Shown here in pieces: positions 35,330 to 43,995 of a stretch of DNA of 64,000 nt; positions within the stretch are counted from its first letter, which is position 1; every line of letters starts with the position of its first letter. The notes under the pieces are model-generated. The model saw nothing but the letters and a program-made list of their open reading frames with translations, was not told the origin of the DNA and searched no databases. Position numbers and translations under genes: made by a program. Origin of the DNA: Corynebacterium sp. (GTDB lineage Bacteria > Actinomycetota > Actinomycetes > Mycobacteriales > Mycobacteriaceae); NCBI GenBank assembly GCA_030450335.1, contig JAKDIS010000001.1, positions 1 to 64,000 of the forward strand. Reading direction: 5' to 3'.

Positions 35330-36436
35330 ATGACCACCTTCCGTGCCTTCCGCGGGGCCGTCTACGACTCCTCACTGCGCGTGCTGTTCACGCTGCGGGC
35401 CGAACGCATCCACGGGCTGATGACGTCCGCACTGTCCGTGGCCGCCCGGTCCGCCGCGGCGCGCGCGGCACTGCGCCGCTGCCTCGTGGTCACCGACCCG
35501 GTGCTCGCGCAGACCGTCGCCGGGGTCCGCTTCCCCCGCCCGCTGGGGCTGGCCGCCGGCTTCGACAAGAACGCCACCGAGGTCGACGTGTGGGGCCCGC
35601 TCGGATTCGGTTCGGCAGAGGTCGGCACCGTCACCGCGGTGCACCAGCCGGGCAACCCGACCCCCCGCCTGTTCCGCCTCCCGGCCGACCGGGCGCTGCT
35701 CAACCGGATGGGCTTCAACAACGACGGTGCACTGGCCGCGGCCAAGCGCCTGGGAACCCGGGTCTCCCCCGAACCGGTGGGGGTGAACCTCGGCAAGACG
35801 AAGAACACGCCCGTGGAGTGCGCCCCCGGCGACTACTTCGAGTCCGCCCGCGCCGTCGACGACGTCGCCGACTACCTGGTGATCAACGTCTCCTCGCCCA
35901 ACACCCCCGGGCTGCGCGACCTGCAGGCCGTGGAGAGCCTGCGGCCGATCGTGGAGTCCGTGCGCCAGGCCAGCGACCGGCCCCTGTTCGTGAAGATCGC
36001 CCCCGACCTCACCGACGAGGACGTGGACGCGGTCACCGACATGGCCCTGGAGTTCGGCCTCACCGGTCTGATCGCCACGAACACGACCATCAGCCGGGAC
36101 AACCTCGCCACCGGCGCCTCCGACGTGAAGGCGCTCGGTGCCGGCGGGATCTCCGGCGCCCCGGTGGCAGACCGGGCGCTCGAGGTGCTGCGGCGTATCC
36201 GGCAGCGCGCCGGCGACCGTCTCGTCCTGATCGGCGTCGGCGGCATCGAGACACCGGAGCAGGCGTGGGAACGCATCGGCGCCGGGGCGACCCTGCTGCA
36301 GGGCTACACCGGCTTCATCTACGGCGGCCCCGACTGGATCCGGGACATCCACCTCGGTATCGCCCACCAGGTGCGGCAGCACGGTCTGACGAACCTCTCC
36401 GAGGCCGTCGGTGCCGAACTTCCCTGGAAGGACTAG
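35330..36436 (+). CDS. pyrD: Dihydroorotate dehydrogenase (quinone), class 2
   Basis: PyrD oxidises dihydroorotate to orotate in pyrimidine synthesis and passes electrons to quinone. It has 368 residues, with the N-terminal helical membrane-contact region ([14 protein letters not shown]) typical of class 2. The FMN barrel has [29 protein letters not shown] and the catalytic serine in [14 protein letters not shown] (188-189), then [19 protein letters not shown]. The start has a GAGAGGACACC leader site. It converges on the PEBP gene. Confidence 0.96.
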   Translation: MTTFRAFRGAVYDSSLRVLFTLRAERIHGLMTSALSVAARSAAARAALRRCLVVTDPVLAQTVAGVRFPRPLGLAAGFDKNATEVDVWGPLGFGSAEVGTVTAVHQPGNPTPRLFRLPADRALLNRMGFNNDGALAAAKRLGTRVSPEPVGVNLGKTKNTPVECAPGDYFESARAVDDVADYLVINVSSPNTPGLRDLQAVESLRPIVESVRQASDRPLFVKIAPDLTDEDVDAVTDMALEFGLTGLIATNTTISRDNLATGASDVKALGAGGISGAPVADRALEVLRRIRQRAGDRLVLIGVGGIETPEQAWERIGAGATLLQGYTGFIYGGPDWIRDIHLGIAHQVRQHGLTNLSEAVGAELPWKD

Positions 36437-36463
36437 CCGAACTGCCCGGGGGCGGTCGGTCGT

Positions 36464-37018
36464 CTAGTTCTCGGCCCAGCCCCAGAGCAGGCCGCGGGCG
36501 GTGGCCGTGAAGTTCAGGTTGAATCCGAGGATCGTCGGGGTGGAGCGGTCGTTGATCTCCAGGAACTGCGGGAGGGCGTGCACGGCGAAGATGTAGCGGT
36601 GCGGACCGTGCCCGGCCGGGGGCATCGCACCGTAGTAGCCGCGGCTGCCCGAGTCGCCGCGCAGCGCCATCGCCCCGTCCGGCAGGCCGGCCAGCTCGGC
36701 GTCGCCCGTGCCGGCGTCCAACGAGGTGACCGAGGCCGGGATGTTGAACACCGCCCAGTGCCAGTAGCCCGACGTCGTCGGCGCGTCCGGGTCGAAGCAG
36801 GTCACCGCGTAGGACTGCGTACCCTCCGGAGCCCCCGACCACGACAGCTGCGGGGAGACGTCGCTCCCGCCGAGCTGGTCGCCGGGCAGACGGTCACCGT
36901 CACCGAAGTCCGCGCTGGAGACCTCCAGGCGCGGCAGGTCGGTCAGCGGGGCGTAGGGGTCCGCGGCGGGGAACCGGTCGTCGAGGTAGGTGGGCTGGTG
37001 GTGGGTCTTGTCACTCAT
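36464..37018 (-). CDS. YbhB/YbcL family (PEBP-like) protein
   Basis: This 184-residue soluble protein is related to phosphatidylethanolamine-binding and Raf kinase inhibitor proteins. The family core is visible as DVSPQLSWSGAPEGTQSYAVTCFDPDAP and the YWHWAVFNIPA ligand-pocket segment, with the later GYYGAMPPAGHGPHRYIF. The cellular role is unknown in bacteria. No signal peptide is present. CATACT lies seven bases before the ATG, a possible leaderless promoter. Confidence 0.9.
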   Translation of the reverse strand: MSDKTHHQPTYLDDRFPAADPYAPLTDLPRLEVSSADFGDGDRLPGDQLGGSDVSPQLSWSGAPEGTQSYAVTCFDPDAPTTSGYWHWAVFNIPASVTSLDAGTGDAELAGLPDGAMALRGDSGSRGYYGAMPPAGHGPHRYIFAVHALPQFLEINDRSTPTILGFNLNFTATARGLLWGWAEN

Positions 37019-37132
37019 GGCAACCAGTATGCCGCAGTGTTTCGTACCCCGCAGTAAGACTCTGAAGTCATAGCCTGTGGTGGCCCGACCTGTGCCCCGA
37101 TATACGCGCCGGCCTGGGCATTCGGCACAGAT

Positions 37133-37161
37133 TTGTCACCGCGGCACCGACTCGTTATAGT
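37133..37161 (+). promoter_or_regulatory. Strong promoter of tRNA-Leu
   Basis: TTGTCA (37133-37138) and TATAGT (37156-37161) are separated by 17 bases, a near-ideal housekeeping promoter. Transcription would begin about 58 bases before the mature tRNA 5' end. Confidence 0.8.
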
Positions 37162-37225
37162 TACCGGAGTGCGACGGACACAGGGTTGGATATCAGCCGC
37201 GACCGTGTTCGGCGTCCGCATCCAT

Positions 37226-37314
37226 GTCCGGGTGGCGGAATGGCAGACGCGCTAGCTTGAGGTGCTAGTGTCCTATTAACGGACGTGGGGGTTCAAGTCC
37301 CCCTCCGGACACCA
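37226..37314 (+). tRNA. tRNA-Leu (GAG)
   Basis: A class II tRNA with a 7-bp acceptor stem (GTCCGGG with TCCGGAC, one G-U pair). The anticodon stem is CTAGC/GCTAG around loop TTGAGGT, giving anticodon GAG at 37259-37261. A long variable arm (TGTCC..GGACG) and T-arm GGGGGTTCAAGTCCCCC follow, and CCA is encoded. It reads CUC and CUU codons. Confidence 0.97.
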
Positions 37315-37317
37315 CAG

Positions 37318-37343
37318 AAGAGGCCCACTACGGTGGGCCTCTT
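37318..37343 (+). terminator. Intrinsic terminator of tRNA-Leu
   Basis: AAGAGGCCCAC and GTGGGCCTCTT form an 11-bp perfect stem with a TACG loop, four bases after the tRNA CCA. Confidence 0.9.
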
Positions 37344-37380
37344 CGTCGTTTCAACTGACCCTCGCGAAGGCGTACCCGAC

Positions 37381-38055
37381 ATGTCCAGAGACCACCTGCT
37401 CCCCTTCGCCGGGCTCGTGGCTCTGGGGATCGCCGTCGTGGTCGCGGCCGTGCTCCTGCCCACCCCGGACCTCGACTCCGTGCGCACCACCGTGGAGAAC
37501 AGCGGGAGCGTCGCGTGGGTGACCTTCCTGGCCCTGATGGTCGGCGCCACCCAGCTGCCTGTCCCCCGCACCATCTGGACGGTGTCCGCCGGCGTGCTCT
37601 TCGGCCCCCTCGTCGGCAGTGTGCTGGCACTCACCGGCATGGCCCTGTCGGTGACGCTGTCGCTGCTCCTCGTACGCTGGATCGGCGGCCCGGCCGTGCG
37701 TCGTGCCGAGACCATGCCGCGCGTGCACGCCCTGCAGCGGGCCCTGGAGGCCCGTGGCTGGCTCGCGGTCCTCGGGCTGCGCATGGTCCCCCTGGTCCCC
37801 TTCAGCCTGCTGAACTACGCCTGCGGGCTGAGCCGCATCCCGCTGGTGTCCTGTGTGCTGGCGACCGTGGTGGGCTCCGCCCCGCTCACCGTCGCCCTCG
37901 TAGTCTCCGCGGACACGCTGGCCGGCGGTGGTGAACCGTGGTTCCTGCTGCTCAGCGTGGTGCTCGCCGTGGTGGGCCTGGCGCTCACCGCCGGTGCGTT
38001 GCGCGGCGTGCGGGCCGAACTCGCGGCGGCGGGGACCGGGCCGGTCAAGCCCTGA
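37381..38055 (+). CDS. TVP38/TMEM64 (DedA-like, VTT domain) membrane protein
   Basis: This is a 224-residue integral membrane protein with five or six hydrophobic segments and a VTT-domain core. The core includes GATQLPVPRTIWTVSAGVLFG and the re-entrant ALGLRMVPLVPFSLLNYACGL-type region (LRMVPLVPFSLLNYACGL). Family members are implicated in lipid scrambling or membrane homeostasis. The start at ATG 37381 follows the tRNA terminator; a frame running back through the tRNA is spurious. There is no obvious ribosome site. It is followed by the HTH gene. Confidence 0.85.
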   Translation: MSRDHLLPFAGLVALGIAVVVAAVLLPTPDLDSVRTTVENSGSVAWVTFLALMVGATQLPVPRTIWTVSAGVLFGPLVGSVLALTGMALSVTLSLLLVRWIGGPAVRRAETMPRVHALQRALEARGWLAVLGLRMVPLVPFSLLNYACGLSRIPLVSCVLATVVGSAPLTVALVVSADTLAGGGEPWFLLLSVVLAVVGLALTAGALRGVRAELAAAGTGPVKP

Positions 38056-38070
38056 CAGTAGACACACATG

Positions 38071-38076
38071 TAGGGT
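38071..38076 (+). promoter_or_regulatory. -10 element of a likely leaderless promoter
   Basis: TAGGGT ends seven bases before ATG 38084 of the HTH protein gene. Confidence 0.4.
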
Positions 38077-38083
38077 GGCGGGC

Positions 38084-38728
38084 ATGTACTCCGTCCACGC
38101 CACATACCGCGGAACGTCACTCCGGCGGGCCGACTACGTCCGACAGGTCGCCGACGCCCTGGGCAACGCCCACAACGTCGTCGACGTCCGGGTCCTGGGG
38201 CCCGGTGAACTCGCCGTCCTCGCCGACGACGCGGACAGTGCCTCGGGCGTCGTGATGAACCTCATCCAGGCCGGCGACTTCGCCATCGGGATCGGCGCCG
38301 TGGTCGGCGGGGACGGAGAGGCGGACGGGCGGGAGGACGCGTCGGACGCCGTGCTGCGCGACCAGCTCGTGGCGGCGTCCGGCCGGGCGGTGCGGGGTTC
38401 CCGGCGTGCCGGCATGATCCGTGCGAGGGTCGAGCAGGCCGGTCCCGGTGGCGTGCAGGCGGTGGGGCGTGGCGCGGACGTGGCCGGGGACATCGCCGCG
38501 GCGTTCACCCTGGTCTCCCACGTACTGAACCGCCGCACCGCCGAAGGGCGGGAGGCGACGGCTCTGGTCCGGCAGGGCCACCTGCAGAGTGAGGCGGCGG
38601 AGATGCTGGGCATCTCGAAACAGGCTATGTCTCAGCGTCTTTCTGCTGCGGGGTGGCAGGCTGAGCAGGCTGGTTGGCTTCTGGCTGTCCATATGTTGGC
38701 CAGGACGGAGACTCTTCCCCTCGGGTGA
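38084..38728 (+). CDS. HTH-containing protein, SatD-like
   Basis: The first 150 residues of this 214-residue protein form an unassigned acidic alpha/beta region (RVLGPGELAVLADDA, IGIGAVVGGDGEADG). The C-terminus has a clear helix-turn-helix at about 166-191: GHLQSEAAEMLGISKQAMSQRL. The overall plan resembles SatD-type proteins, but I am not certain. The last 104 bases of the gene, encoding part of the HTH and the end, lie antisense to the 3' end of the SPFH gene. This makes mutual interference between the two transcripts possible. Confidence 0.75.
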   Translation: MYSVHATYRGTSLRRADYVRQVADALGNAHNVVDVRVLGPGELAVLADDADSASGVVMNLIQAGDFAIGIGAVVGGDGEADGREDASDAVLRDQLVAASGRAVRGSRRAGMIRARVEQAGPGGVQAVGRGADVAGDIAAAFTLVSHVLNRRTAEGREATALVRQGHLQSEAAEMLGISKQAMSQRLSAAGWQAEQAGWLLAVHMLARTETLPLG

Positions 38729-39914
38729 TCGCCGCCGCCTCCTCGGTCGCCGCGGAGGAGGCGGATGAGGAGGTGGCGGACGGGGACGCAGGTGACGGGG
38801 TGGGCACGTCGGTCGGTTCGTCGACCGAGCGGTTGGCCACCGCATTGGCCTCGGCCACGGCCTTGGCGATCTCGGGGGCGGACTCGGTGTTGAACCAGTT
38901 CTCCGAGGTCGTCTCGTTGGCGACGTCGCGGAAGGACTCGTCGACCGGGGTCGGCTCGTAGCGGAAGGTGCCGTCCTCGTCCTTGTTCGCGAAGGCCTTC
39001 GCGAACTGCTCCAGGGAGTCGCCGAACTGCATCGGCAGCATCCACACCTTGTTCGCGTCGCCCTGCGCCATCTCCGGGAGCTTCTCCAGGTACTGGTAGG
39101 ACAGCACCTCCGGGGTGACCTGGGAGGACTTGATGGCGGCGGTGACCTTCTGGATCGCCTTCGCCTGGCCCTGCGCCTCGAGGTACTTCGCGGCACGCTC
39201 ACCCTCGGCCAGCAGCATGCGAGCCTGTCGCTCGGCCTCTGCGGAGAGGATCTGGGCGTGCTTGTCACCCTCGGCACCGAGGATCCGGGCCTGCTTCTTA
39301 CCCTCGGCGGTCTTGATGTCCGACTCGCGCTGGCCCTCGGCGGTGAGGATCATCGCACGCTTCTCACGGTCCGCCTTCATCTGCATCTCCATGGACTGCT
39401 GGATGGAGGGCGGCGGGTCGATGGCCTTGAGCTCCACGCGGCTGATGCGCAGGCCCCAGCGGGTGGTGGCGGCGTCCAGCTCGCCGCGCAGCCGACGGTT
39501 GATCACGTCACGGGAGGTCAGCGTCTCCTCCAGCGTCATGCCGCCGACGACGTCACGCAGCGTGGCCACGGAGATCTGCTCGACGCCGATGATGTAGTCG
39601 TTGACACCGTAGATCGCCCGCGCGGCGTCGTTGATCTGGAAGGTCACGACGATGTCGATGGCCACGGTCAGGTTGTCCTGGGTGATCACGGCCTGGGGAG
39701 GGAACGACACGACCTGCTCACGGGTGTCCACCCGGTCGCGGACCCGGTCGATGAACGGCACGAGGATCGTCAGCCCGCCGGACACCGTCCTGGTGTAGCG
39801 GCCGAGTCGCTCGATGACCGCAGCCTCCCCCTGTGGGATCAAGGCCACGGACTTGAACAGGGCTACTGCGACGAGGATGACGAGGAGGATCAGAAGGATC
39901 GAGATCATCTCCAC
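38625..39914 (-). CDS. SPFH / band-7 (stomatin-like) membrane protein
   Basis: This 429-residue protein has one N-terminal membrane helix (3-25) and an SPFH domain (about 27-190) with EAAVIERLGRYTRTVSGGL and the RVELKAIDPPPSIQQSMEMQM junction. A heptad-rich, alanine/glutamate coiled coil covers about 185-265. The C-terminal 90 residues are a Ser/Thr/Pro/Ala-rich tail of low complexity. Such proteins form large oligomers in membrane microdomains. It is followed on the upstream side by nfeD, a standard SPFH partner; the gap is three bases. Its 3' end overlaps the convergent HTH gene by 104 bases. Confidence 0.93.
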   Translation of the reverse strand: MEMISILLILLVILVAVALFKSVALIPQGEAAVIERLGRYTRTVSGGLTILVPFIDRVRDRVDTREQVVSFPPQAVITQDNLTVAIDIVVTFQINDAARAIYGVNDYIIGVEQISVATLRDVVGGMTLEETLTSRDVINRRLRGELDAATTRWGLRISRVELKAIDPPPSIQQSMEMQMKADREKRAMILTAEGQRESDIKTAEGKKQARILGAEGDKHAQILSAEAERQARMLLAEGERAAKYLEAQGQAKAIQKVTAAIKSSQVTPEVLSYQYLEKLPEMAQGDANKVWMLPMQFGDSLEQFAKAFANKDEDGTFRYEPTPVDESFRDVANETTSENWFNTESAPEIAKAVAEANAVANRSVDEPTDVPTPSPASPSATSSSASSAATEEAAAITRGEESPSWPTYGQPEANQPAQPATPQQKDAET

Positions 39915-39917
39915 GGG

Positions 39918-40355
39918 TCACACTCCTTTCCACACCACGGCTGTGGTGCCGTCAATGGAGACGACCTGCACACGGTCCCCTTCACTGAATGAGGACCCGG
40001 GGTGTGCCGCCCGGGCTGACCAGATCTCGCCGGCGATGCGCACCTGGCCCGACGAGTTCTCGGAGGTGACGTCGGTCAGGACCTGCGCCGGCTGCCCCTC
40101 GAGCTCCTTGGTGGTGAACTCCCGGACCTCGCCCTGCGCGATGTAGCGGCGCCGAAGCACCGGGCGCAACAGCAGCAGCGTGGCCGCGGAGGTGGCCCCG
40201 AAGACACCGACCTCCGCCCACACCGGGATGTCCACGACGGCGACCCCGGCGGTGGTCAGGGCGGCGACCGCGAGCATCAGCAACGTGAAGTCCATGACCA
40301 GGAATTCGCCGACCGCGAGGACGGCCGCTGCAATCAACCAGATAATCGGGCCCAT
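39918..40355 (-). CDS. NfeD-like membrane protein
   Basis: This 145-residue protein with two or three N-terminal hydrophobic segments (about 5-65) and a C-terminal OB-fold (about 85-143; GQPAQVLTDVTSENSSGQVRI, DRVQVVSIDGTTAVV) matches short NfeD proteins. These pair with SPFH proteins in one operon, as here (three-base gap). TATTCT (40362-40367) lies six bases before the ATG, suggesting a leaderless bicistronic mRNA for the pair. Confidence 0.9.
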   Translation of the reverse strand: MGPIIWLIAAAVLAVGEFLVMDFTLLMLAVAALTTAGVAVVDIPVWAEVGVFGATSAATLLLLRPVLRRRYIAQGEVREFTTKELEGQPAQVLTDVTSENSSGQVRIAGEIWSARAAHPGSSFSEGDRVQVVSIDGTTAVVWKGV

Positions 40356-40367
40356 GCCCGCAGAATA

Positions 40368-41243
40368 TCAGTTCGCGGGGTTCCCGGGTTCCGTGACGAA
40401 GTCCACGAGACGTTCGACGGCCCCGATGAGGGTGGCGTCGAGATCCCGGAACGTCCGCACCTTGGAGTACACGTGCCGCCACCCCTCGGTCGGCGTGCCC
40501 CACCCCAGCCGCTGGCACACGCCGGTCTTCCAGTCCTCCCCGTAGGGAACCTTCGGCCAGGCCCGGATGCCGACGGTCGCCGGTTTCACCGCCTCCCAGA
40601 TGTCGATGTACGGGTGTCCGGTCACCATCACGTCCGGTCCGAGACCCTGGGTCAGCCGGGTCTCCTTCGACCCCTCCACCAGGTGGTCGGCGAGCACTCC
40701 GACCCGCCTGCCGGGGCCCGGGCGGAACTCCTCGAGCATGGCGGGCAGGTTGTCGAGTCCCTCGATGAATTCCACCACGACCCCCTCCACGCGCAGGTCG
40801 TGGCCCCACACCTGCTCGACGATGGCGGCGTCGTGCAACCCCTCCACCCAGATCCGCGAGGGGGCCGCGACCTTGGCGCGCACGTCCCTGACCCTGCGCG
40901 ACCCGGAGTTCGAGCGCTGCTGGTCCTGCGGCGTCTGCGACGGGGCCACGTAGCGGGTGAGGGTGACCGGCCGACCGTCGACGAGGAAGCCCCCGGGACG
41001 CAACTTGAACAGACGGTCGCGGCCGTGCCGGTCCTCCAGCCGGACGAACTGCCCGTCGTAGGTCTTCTCGAAACCGACGACGGCGCCGACCCAGCCCCCG
41101 TCGGCGACCTCGACGACGGTGCCCGGCTTCGCGGGCATTTCCGGTGCCGGCGGGGCCTGGCGGGAACGGTGCCCCCCGGCCGCCCCCTGCCCGTCTCCGG
41201 AACCCCCGAGGAGGTCACGGCCGTACCTGTCGTTGAAGCTCAT
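40368..41243 (-). CDS. DUF3097 family protein
   Basis: This 291-residue soluble protein of an actinobacterial family has no assigned function. After a variable N-terminus, residues about 40-100 look like a small beta domain (GTVVEVADGGWVGAVVGFEK). The C-terminal part has the family pattern IWVEGLHDAAIVEQVWGHDLR, then VVEFIEGLDNLPAML and VGVLADHLVEGSKETR, reminiscent of a TOPRIM-like fold. TOPRIM similarity is inference. ATG 41243 is preceded by TAGAGT eight bases upstream, shared with the divergent gene. Confidence 0.85.
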   Translation of the reverse strand: MSFNDRYGRDLLGGSGDGQGAAGGHRSRQAPPAPEMPAKPGTVVEVADGGWVGAVVGFEKTYDGQFVRLEDRHGRDRLFKLRPGGFLVDGRPVTLTRYVAPSQTPQDQQRSNSGSRRVRDVRAKVAAPSRIWVEGLHDAAIVEQVWGHDLRVEGVVVEFIEGLDNLPAMLEEFRPGPGRRVGVLADHLVEGSKETRLTQGLGPDVMVTGHPYIDIWEAVKPATVGIRAWPKVPYGEDWKTGVCQRLGWGTPTEGWRHVYSKVRTFRDLDATLIGAVERLVDFVTEPGNPAN

Positions 41244-41251
41244 GGGCTCCA

Positions 41252-41261
41252 ACTCTAGGCT
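41252..41261. promoter_or_regulatory. Overlapping divergent -10 elements
   Basis: ACTCTA (41252-41257, reading TAGAGT on the minus strand) and TAGGCT (41256-41261, plus strand) overlap by two bases. Each is 7-8 bases from its ATG (41243 minus, 41269 plus). The polymerase can serve only one direction at a time. Confidence 0.55.
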
Positions 41262-41268
41262 AGGTGCA

Positions 41269-42132
41269 ATGTCGTCAAGAAACCCCGCCGGTGACGCCAC
41301 CGGCACGAGGCGGGCCACCCCGCTGCGCGAACAACTGTGGTCCCCGGTGCAGAACACCACCGTCTGGCTGGGATGGTGGCTGCACGGCCTCGTCTCCGCC
41401 GACGACGTCATCGACGCGTTCCAGGACGTCCAGGGCCCGGCGCACTCCCTGACCGTCGACCCCGGCGGCGACGACCCCTTCGCCGGACGCTTCGACGACC
41501 GTGCCACCGGCCTGGTCGACCTGCTGCACGCCGTGCGCGAGGTCACCCGTGACGTCCCCGTCGAGCTGTCCTCGCGTCCCCTCGTCGGACTCGTCCTCGC
41601 CGGTCCCGGCGACCCGCCGGCCCTGCCCGCGGGAAGCCGCGGGGCGGCCGCGGTGTCACGCGCCGGTGCCGGTATCAGCGTCGCCGACGCCGACCCGCTG
41701 GTCACCCATGTCGTCGTGCCCACGGTCGTGGACAACTCGCTGGTGCAGTGGGTGTGGTACCGGTGCGAAGGCCGCGTGCGCGCCGGCGAGTTCTACGGCC
41801 CCGGCGAGGCGGACACCCGGCTGCGCGAGGCCACGGAGGCCGCGGCCGCACTCGTCGAGGCGTCCGGCACGACCGGGATCCGTCACCACTCCCCGCGCCT
41901 GGCGGTCGGCGCCCTGACCGACTTCTTCGGTCTGCCCGGACTGCCGCCCGGGGTCTCGCCGCGGGCGGAGAAGCTCATGGCCCGTGCCGACGTCGTCGCC
42001 TCCGTCATCGAGGTCACCCGCGCGACCGACCACGGCGCCGAACTCGACCCGCAGCTGCTGCCGCTGTCCGGGGCGGTGCGCACAGCGAGAATCACCGCAG
42101 TCGACCACGCGATGCGTGAACTCCTGCGGTGA
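41269..42132 (+). CDS. Hypothetical protein divergent from DUF3097
   Basis: I do not recognise this 287-residue protein. It is cytoplasmic by appearance, lacks cysteines except in VWYRCEGRVRAG, and has no known catalytic motif. The middle contains hydrophobic beta-type segments (PLVGLVLAGPGDPPALP, LVTHVVVPTVVD) and the C-terminus is helical. ATG 41269 follows TAGGCT by seven bases. It shares a compact promoter region with DUF3097, so the two may be functionally linked. It converges on the ripA-like gene across a strong hairpin. Confidence 0.72.
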   Translation: MSSRNPAGDATGTRRATPLREQLWSPVQNTTVWLGWWLHGLVSADDVIDAFQDVQGPAHSLTVDPGGDDPFAGRFDDRATGLVDLLHAVREVTRDVPVELSSRPLVGLVLAGPGDPPALPAGSRGAAAVSRAGAGISVADADPLVTHVVVPTVVDNSLVQWVWYRCEGRVRAGEFYGPGEADTRLREATEAAAALVEASGTTGIRHHSPRLAVGALTDFFGLPGLPPGVSPRAEKLMARADVVASVIEVTRATDHGAELDPQLLPLSGAVRTARITAVDHAMRELLR

Positions 42133-42143
42133 TGTCGGTGTGA

Positions 42144-42162
42144 CGGGGCCGCCGTGGCCCCG
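42144..42162. terminator. Bidirectional terminator hairpin
   Basis: CGGGGCC and GGCCCCG form a perfect 7-bp stem with a five-base loop between two convergent genes (ends at 42132 and 42169). Confidence 0.6.
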
Positions 42163-42168
42163 GGTGCG

Positions 42169-43995
42169 CTACTCGATCATGCGCACGGCCATCGGCTCGA
42201 TCCCGTCCCAACGGACCGGCGAGACCTTGACCACGTCGCCGGACTGCGGTGCCTCGAGCATCGTCCCGTCGCCCAGGTACAGGGCCACGTGGGAGCTGCC
42301 GCCCACACCCCAGAAGAGCATGTCGCCACGCTTGGCGTCGCCGACCGGGACCTGGTTTCCGGAGGTGTACTGGTAGCCCGAGTACTTCTCCAGCTGGATG
42401 CCGGCCGCGGCGAAGGAGTAGACCATCAGACCGGAGCAGTCGAAACCGACCTTGGAGTAGTCGCCGTGGGAGTCGGCGACGCCACCGTCACGCACACCCA
42501 TGGTGGGACCGTCGGCGTTGCCGCCGCCCCAGGCGTAGGTCACGCCCAGCTGGCCCATGCCGCGCTCGATGACGCGCTCGATCTGCTCCTCGCTGGTACC
42601 GGAGGAGTCCGGCTCCGCAGGCTCCTCACCCTCACCGGGGTTGACCTCCGGCAGGACGCCCTCCTCGCCTTCGGTGCCCTCGACACCCTCGACGCCCTCG
42701 GTGCCTTCGGTACCTTCAGGCAGGTTTGCGTAGGCGTTGGCGGCCGACTCACGGCCGGCGTTCGTCGCAGCCTCGAGAGCCCCGTCGGGGTCGCCGGAGA
42801 GGTGGGAGCTGATGCCGGCGTACGCGGCATCGCCCGCCGCGCCGACGAGTCCGTCGATCGCGGCCTGCCTCAAGGCGTCACCCTCGGTGCTGCCGTCGAA
42901 GCTCCCCGGGATCTCGTCGACCTCGGGCACCTCACCGGTGTCGGCGGCGTCGTCGGCCTCGTCGGCCTCGGTGTCGTCGACGAGCTGGTCGTCGAGCGGC
43001 TCCTCGGTCACCGCGTCCTCACCGGTGGCCTCGTCCGTGGTGTCCTCGGTGACTTCGTCGGTCGCCTCGTCGGTCGCCTCGTCAGCGGTCGGACCGGCGA
43101 CCTCGTCGCTCTCACCGTTGCCGTCGTCGACGTCGACCTTCGTGTCGACGGCGGGCGTCGACTCGATACCGTCGGCGGCCGCCTCGGCGGCGCGGCGCTT
43201 GTCGAAGGAGCTGGCGGCGGCGTTCTCGGAGACCTTGTCCACGGCCTTCTTCGCGGCAGCCAGACGCGACTGCGCATCGGACAGGGTGTTCTTGACGCGC
43301 TCGAGTTCCGCGGACTTCGCGGAGATCGTCGACTGTGCGTCGGTGAACGCCTTCTCCGCGGCGGAGTGTGCGTCACGGGCCGCGGTGACGAGACCGTCGG
43401 CGTCATCGCGGGAGACGCGCAACGAGGACTCCTCGTTGGCGGCCTGGGTGCGCGCGAGGTCGAGCTTGTCGATGTCGGCCTGCTGCTTCTCGGCGGCCAT
43501 CCGCATGTAGGTCGCGCGGTCGATCGTGTCGCCCGTCGCGTCCGACCCGGAGGCCAGTGCGATCGGGGCCGAGTCGCCGCCGCGGGTGTATGCGGAGCGG
43601 GCCAGCTCGTCGAGGGTGGACTGCGCGTCCTTGACCTCGGAGTCGGATCCGTCGAGACGGCTACGCGCCTCGGTGACGTTGTCCTGTGCCTCCTGGGCGG
43701 CGCGCTGGCTCCGGTCCACGTCGACGCGAGCCTTGTTCACCGACTCACGGAGCCCACCGAGCTCGAGTTCCAGTGAAGACACCTCACCCTCTGTCGAGGA
43801 GACGGTGCCAACGAGGTCGGCGAGGTAGGCCTCGGCGGTCTGGTCTTCAGCGCTCGATGAGCTGTCGGACGGGGCGGCGACGGCAGTGGCGGCGGGGACA
43901 GCGAGTCCTGCGGCCACCGCGAAGGACAGCAGCGCCCGAGTGGACCGGACGGTCGACCTGCGGACGGTGCCGCGGGTGTTCAGCCTAAGTGCCAC
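42169..43995 (-). CDS. RipA-like NlpC/P60 peptidoglycan endopeptidase
   Basis: This is a secreted cell-wall hydrolase of 608 residues involved in daughter-cell separation in relatives. A Sec signal peptide ends near AVAAPSD (about 41). Residues 50-280 form a long coiled coil and 291-370 a very acidic linker. Residues 427-446 are a TEG/VEG repeat, and the NlpC/P60 domain covers 477-608 with catalytic C520 (FDCSG) and H569 (SSHVAL). The gene order with DUF6676 and acn matches the corynebacterial RipA homologue neighbourhood. It starts with ATG and has an AGGAGAG ribosome site. A long upstream region with a GlxR-type site precedes it. Confidence 0.93.
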   Translation of the reverse strand: MALRLNTRGTVRRSTVRSTRALLSFAVAAGLAVPAATAVAAPSDSSSSAEDQTAEAYLADLVGTVSSTEGEVSSLELELGGLRESVNKARVDVDRSQRAAQEAQDNVTEARSRLDGSDSEVKDAQSTLDELARSAYTRGGDSAPIALASGSDATGDTIDRATYMRMAAEKQQADIDKLDLARTQAANEESSLRVSRDDADGLVTAARDAHSAAEKAFTDAQSTISAKSAELERVKNTLSDAQSRLAAAKKAVDKVSENAAASSFDKRRAAEAAADGIESTPAVDTKVDVDDGNGESDEVAGPTADEATDEATDEVTEDTTDEATGEDAVTEEPLDDQLVDDTEADEADDAADTGEVPEVDEIPGSFDGSTEGDALRQAAIDGLVGAAGDAAYAGISSHLSGDPDGALEAATNAGRESAANAYANLPEGTEGTEGVEGVEGTEGEEGVLPEVNPGEGEEPAEPDSSGTSEEQIERVIERGMGQLGVTYAWGGGNADGPTMGVRDGGVADSHGDYSKVGFDCSGLMVYSFAAAGIQLEKYSGYQYTSGNQVPVGDAKRGDMLFWGVGGSSHVALYLGDGTMLEAPQSGDVVKVSPVRWDGIEPMAVRMIE

